In this document: positions 5,559-8,533 of the stretch, piece after piece
How the letters are laid out: every line of letters starts with the position of its first letter
Position numbering within the stretch: position 1 is the stretch's first letter
Assembly: GCA_045576895.1 (NCBI GenBank)
Contig: JAZNHI010000126.1
Coordinates: 1-8,533, forward strand
Direction: 5' to 3'
DNA: 8,533 bases
DNA from: UBA3792 sp045576895
GTDB lineage: Bacteria > Bacillota > Clostridia > Christensenellales > CAG-138
Position numbers and translations under genes: made by a program
The notes under the pieces: generated by a model
The model's input: only the letters and a program-made list of their open reading frames with translations
Told to the model about the DNA's origin: nothing
Databases searched by the model: none

Positions 5559-7127
5559 TTATCCTGCGTAGGCGACGCCGTTGACATACAGCGTAAAGCC
5601 GTTCAGATTCAGCCCCGAAAGATCGCCGTCAAGGGAAGTAACATAGCTGTCTCCGGTCAGCGTCCACGTGCTGCCCGCATCCATCGTTACGGCAATTTTG
5701 CCTTCGCCGGTGATCGCGCCGGTATAGGAACTGTTTTTCAGATTCAGGGTCAGCGAGGAAATCGCATCCACAAGGATGCTGCCCGAAAGCGTCTGATCCT
5801 TTGCGTTCAGCGTGCAGTCGCCGCCGTTCTTGCCGTCCTTGCCCCAGCGTCCCGCCGAAACAATCAGCAGCGTACCGTCCTCGGAGAGGATCAGCTCGGC
5901 GTTTCCAAGGTTGATTACGCTTGCGGTATTCGTACAGTAGAACATCGCGCCGCTGTTCGATTTCATGCTGCCGCCGGTCATCGTGAACACGCTCGTGCCG
6001 ACGCTTGCGTCGCCGGACGCGCTCTGGTACAGCAGCACGTTCGCCTTGACGCTCCCTTCCTTGGTGGATTGGTCGTTGCCCGAGAGCGTGCAGTTTTCAA
6101 GCGTAACACTGTTCTTGCCCTCGATGATGACCGCACGCGAGTTGGTCGAAACGCAGTCCGCGTTTTTCACCGTAATATCGGCGGTCGAATAGATCGCGGG
6201 ACAGCCGTTTGAACCGGTGGAGGTATAGGTGCCGCCGTCCAGCACCATGGTCCCGCCGCCGCGGTCGGAGCGGATCGCCGCCTTCGACGCGCTGGTGACC
6301 GTCAGATTGGTTCCGTACAGCGTACCGCCGCCCGCGACCTGCACGCCGCCCGCGCCGCCGCCGGTGACGTTGACCGTGCAGTTTTCAAGCGTTACGACGC
6401 CCTTGTCATACGCGAACACGCCGGTCGCATTGGAAGCCGTCGCCTCCACCGTGCAGTCCGATAAAGTCAGCTCGGCGCTGTCGTGCACGCGAACCGCCGC
6501 ATTGACGCCGGTAAAGCTCGCGCCGTCCGCGCTTGACGCGCTGCCCGCGGATTTGATGATCTCGGCGCCGGTCACGCTTGCCCTGACCGTGCCGGACGCG
6601 GAAAGCGCGCTTTCGTCGTCTCCGGTCGCCGTATAGGTACCGCCGCTCAATGCCTCTCCGTCCGTCAGCGCTTTGGCTGCGGTTCCTGTCGACGCAGACG
6701 AGCTGCCGCTCTTTTTTCTGCCCTTGGACGATCCGCTGTTTTTGCCGGACTGTGTGTTGCTGTCCGAGCCCTTACTCTTGCCCTCGGATGTGCTGCCGTT
6801 CTCAGAACGCTTTCCCTTACCGGCAGCGCTGTCCGAAGAATCGGATTGTTTCTTTCCGGAAGGTGCGCTGCCTTCGGTCTTTCCTTCCGACTTCTTGCCC
6901 GACGCCTCCTTTTTCCTGTTGCTGTTCGAAGAATCGCCGATGGTCAGCTCCGGCGTTTCCGTCGCTTCCGGCGCTTCCTGCTGTTTTTCTGCTTCCGCGG
7001 ATACGGATGTTTCCGTCTCTTGAATCTCTTCCGCTGCCATTTCGTTCCCCACACATCCGATCACCGGCACCGTCAACAGTCCGATGCACAGGATGGCAAG
7101 GGTTGCTTTTCGCATACGTTCATTCAT
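5559..7127 (-). CDS. Beta-helix surface lipoprotein A with Ser/Lys/Gly-rich spacer
   Basis: A 522-residue exported protein. The signal peptide (MNERMRK, hydrophobic 8-23) ends in VIGC with lipid-attachment Cys25. Residues 30-62 are Glu-rich. About 65-145 form a long disordered-looking spacer rich in Ser, Gly and Lys, suited to crossing the cell wall. The rest, 150-522, is a right-handed beta-helix type repeat domain paralogous to the lipoprotein at 3263-1860. Shared landmarks are RSDRGGG (286-292), DGGTYTS (297-303), PAIYSTADI (310-318), IEGKNS (335-340), FTMTGGS (381-387) and STWTLTGD (486-493). Cysteines recur at one helix position (Cys225, Cys250, Cys346 in D/N-C-T-V/L). AACGGAGGT before ATG 7127 gives the start. 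The gene follows the carbohydrate-binding gene after 38 bases. No catalytic signature was recognised; probably an adhesin or glycan-binding protein. Confidence 0.85.
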   Translation of the reverse strand: MNERMRKATLAILCIGLLTVPVIGCVGNEMAAEEIQETETSVSAEAEKQQEAPEATETPELTIGDSSNSNRKKEASGKKSEGKTEGSAPSGKKQSDSSDSAAGKGKRSENGSTSEGKSKGSDSNTQSGKNSGSSKGRKKSGSSSASTGTAAKALTDGEALSGGTYTATGDDESALSASGTVRASVTGAEIIKSAGSASSADGASFTGVNAAVRVHDSAELTLSDCTVEATASNATGVFAYDKGVVTLENCTVNVTGGGAGGVQVAGGGTLYGTNLTVTSASKAAIRSDRGGGTMVLDGGTYTSTGSNGCPAIYSTADITVKNADCVSTNSRAVIIEGKNSVTLENCTLSGNDQSTKEGSVKANVLLYQSASGDASVGTSVFTMTGGSMKSNSGAMFYCTNTASVINLGNAELILSEDGTLLIVSAGRWGKDGKNGGDCTLNAKDQTLSGSILVDAISSLTLNLKNSSYTGAITGEGKIAVTMDAGSTWTLTGDSYVTSLDGDLSGLNLNGFTLYVNGVAYAG

Positions 7128-7165
7128 ATGGTTACCTCCGTTTCTGTCGTGTTATACGTTGTGTC

Positions 7166-8392
7166 TCATCTTCCGCGGCCGCCTCTGCCGCCGCTGCGAC
7201 CGTTGCTGCCGCTTTGATTGTTGCTGCCGTTTTGACTGCCCCAACCGCTTTGTCCTCCGAAGCCGAAGTTCTGACCGCCGCGTCCGCCCATCATCTGGTT
7301 CGGAATGCTGTTGACCTGCTGTCCGTTGACGATGATCGTGCCACCGTTGTACTGCGCCGATCCGTCATAGTCGAAGGTGCTGTTGCCTGTCACGTTGATG
7401 GTGCCGCCATTGATGATGATATTGCCGTTGGAGTCGATCCCGTCGGTGTCACCCGCGCCCATCACGACCGTGATCTCGCCGCCGTTGATCTCCACAGTGG
7501 GCGTATATGCCGAAGACTTTCTCGCCGCATTGACGCCGTCGTCGCTTGCCTGAATATCAATCGTGCCGCCGTTGATGCGGATATAAGTGCCTTCAATGCC
7601 CTCAACCGCCTTGATCGAGAGAATGCCGCCGTCGATCTGTACCACAGAGGTGCCGTGAATGCCGTCGTCGCCCGCCTGCACGGTGATGTTTCCGCCTCCG
7701 ATATAGATATAGCCCTTCGTATCATCGTCATCGTTTTCGGCGTGCAGACCGTCGGTTCCCGCGGTCAGTGCCAGCGTGCCGTCCGCGATCCGGATAGAGT
7801 CGTTCGCGTCGATCGCCTTTTTCGCTGCGGTGATGTTGTAGGTTCCGCCCGTGATCTTCAGGTCGTCCTTGCCGACGACGCCGTTTTCAGAAGAGGAAAT
7901 CGTCAATGCCGCCGTGCCGTTCAGTACGAGATCGGACTTGGAGAAGATCACGCCGTCGGTGTTGGTTTCACCGTCGGAGCGGAACGCGCCGGTGACAGAC
8001 AGCGAACTGTCCACAGAGGTCGTGACAAACACCTTATCGGCGGAGGTTACATAGATCACCGGGAAGTCCGCATTGGTGACGGTTACGCCGCTCAGCACAA
8101 GCTGCACCTTATCTTCCTTGCCCGCTTCCACGTACACGGTCATGTTCGCCGCAGTACCGGAGAGCACATAAACGCCCTCGGAACCGATATGGATATCCTG
8201 TCCGCTCGCAAGCTTATAGTAAACTGCGTCTGAGAGATCCGCTTCCTGTTTCAGGTCGCGGCTTGTGAACAGTTCATCCGCGCTGTAAACGGGAACCGCG
8301 GAGTCTGCGGAAGCCGCACTGATTCCGAAGGTGAGTGTCAGACATGCCGCAACCACAAGGATTGCGATCGTTTTCATAAGGTTCTTCTTCAT
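7166..8392 (-). CDS. Secreted Cthe_2159-like carbohydrate-binding beta-helix protein
   Basis: A 408-residue protein resembling the Cthe_2159 carbohydrate-binding family, whose founding member is a beta-helix protein that binds polygalacturonic acid and cellulose. The signal peptide MKKNLMK plus hydrophobic 8-22 probably ends at SAASA-DS (cleavage after 29). Cys17 in VVAAC could alternatively be a lipobox, but the hydrophobic stretch continues past it. The body has short turns of INGG-x-I (273-277, 302-306, 327-331) alternating with acidic loops GTDGLHAEN (212-220), GDDGIHG (241-247), SDDGVNAA (283-290) and GDTDGIDSNG (314-323), suited to calcium or sugar binding. Residues 368-408 form a Gly/Gln/Asn/Ser tail ending in repeated GGR. 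The open frame extends to 8425, but ATG 8392 with GGCAGGT upstream leaves a proper signal peptide. It is the first gene of the apparent operon. Confidence 0.82.
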   Translation of the reverse strand: MKKNLMKTIAILVVAACLTLTFGISAASADSAVPVYSADELFTSRDLKQEADLSDAVYYKLASGQDIHIGSEGVYVLSGTAANMTVYVEAGKEDKVQLVLSGVTVTNADFPVIYVTSADKVFVTTSVDSSLSVTGAFRSDGETNTDGVIFSKSDLVLNGTAALTISSSENGVVGKDDLKITGGTYNITAAKKAIDANDSIRIADGTLALTAGTDGLHAENDDDDTKGYIYIGGGNITVQAGDDGIHGTSVVQIDGGILSIKAVEGIEGTYIRINGGTIDIQASDDGVNAARKSSAYTPTVEINGGEITVVMGAGDTDGIDSNGNIIINGGTINVTGNSTFDYDGSAQYNGGTIIVNGQQVNSIPNQMMGGRGGQNFGFGGQSGWGSQNGSNNQSGSNGRSGGRGGRGR

Positions 8393-8435
8393 GGTGTAGC
8401 ACCTGCCTTTCTTGTTTGTGTGCATAGCTTACCCC

Positions 8436-8457
8436 ACGAACCTTAACGGAACGTAAA
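8436..8457 (-). promoter_or_regulatory. Possible response-regulator direct repeat upstream of the surface operon
   Basis: On the minus strand two adjacent 11-base units, 8457-8447 and 8446-8436, share TT-x-A-x-GTTC at the same spacing. Tandem 11-bp direct repeats are typical of OmpR/PhoB-family response-regulator sites. A weak -10-like TATGCA (8426-8421) lies downstream, and an A/T-rich stretch upstream. If transcription starts near 8414, only the start codon at 8392 could be used. Confidence 0.3.
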
Positions 8458-8533
8458 ACCCGATAAAATTTTTAGCGACTATTTTCTTTGAATACCCATC
8501 GAATCATCATTTTTTGAAAACCGGGGCCGTTGT

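Noticed and set aside
6650..8233. A 527-codon plus-strand open frame opposite lipoprotein A and the carbohydrate-binding gene
   Set aside because: It spans two well-supported minus-strand genes and their spacer, and its product has no coherent domain; the long frame results from repetitive codons on the other strand.
8507..8533. Minus-strand frame of eight codons plus TGA at the right edge, possibly the end of an upstream gene
   Set aside because: It is too short to distinguish from chance; no other signal supports it.

Overview
The window looks like part of a Gram-positive, anaerobic gut-type Clostridia (Bacillota) chromosome. This is inferred from G+C-rich coding sequence, strong AGGAGG-type ribosome binding sites, lipoprotein signal peptides, a TnpV-family transposon protein, and secreted beta-helix and carbohydrate-binding proteins of kinds common in gut Firmicutes. 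No genus can be named from what is visible.

Left part, positions 1-1236, minus strand: one unit of promoter (1236-1208), a 29-codon leader peptide (1194-1105), a long attenuator structure ending in a run of T (1145-1014), a ribosome binding site (965-960), and the first 316 codons of a gene that leaves the window. That gene fuses a complete GNAT acetyltransferase domain in frame to a serine beta-lactamase/esterase-family domain. One short element in the leader ORF (codons 18-20) can pair with the bases just before the T run. A ribosome paused there would prevent the terminator. The leader peptide carries several Arg/Lys-X-Arg/Lys triplets, the type of motif on which macrolide-bound ribosomes are known to stall. 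This resembles an antibiotic-responsive attenuator driving a hybrid resistance-like enzyme, and is the most novel-looking part of the window.

Middle, 1275-1845: a 12-bp perfect hairpin, then a plus-strand tnpV-family gene (1443-1796) and a strong hairpin terminator (1814-1845) between convergent genes. This appears to be a small mobile-element remnant between the resistance-like unit and the surface-protein operon.

Right part, 8457-1860, minus strand: four same-direction genes with gaps of 36 to 69 bases, probably one operon. In transcription order they are a secreted Cthe_2159-like carbohydrate-binding protein with a Gly/Arg-rich tail (8392-7166), a beta-helix lipoprotein (7127-5559), a large lipoprotein alpha/beta hydrolase of the tannase/feruloyl-esterase-like type (5489-3300), and a second beta-helix lipoprotein paralogous to the first (3263-1860). 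All four have export signals. The likely picture is a surface-anchored set in which beta-helix proteins bind or organise a polysaccharide (perhaps pectin-like) while the hydrolase removes ester substituents. The function is inference. The two beta-helix proteins share a distinctive conserved block, and two of the lipoproteins share an almost identical 84-bp signal-peptide segment.
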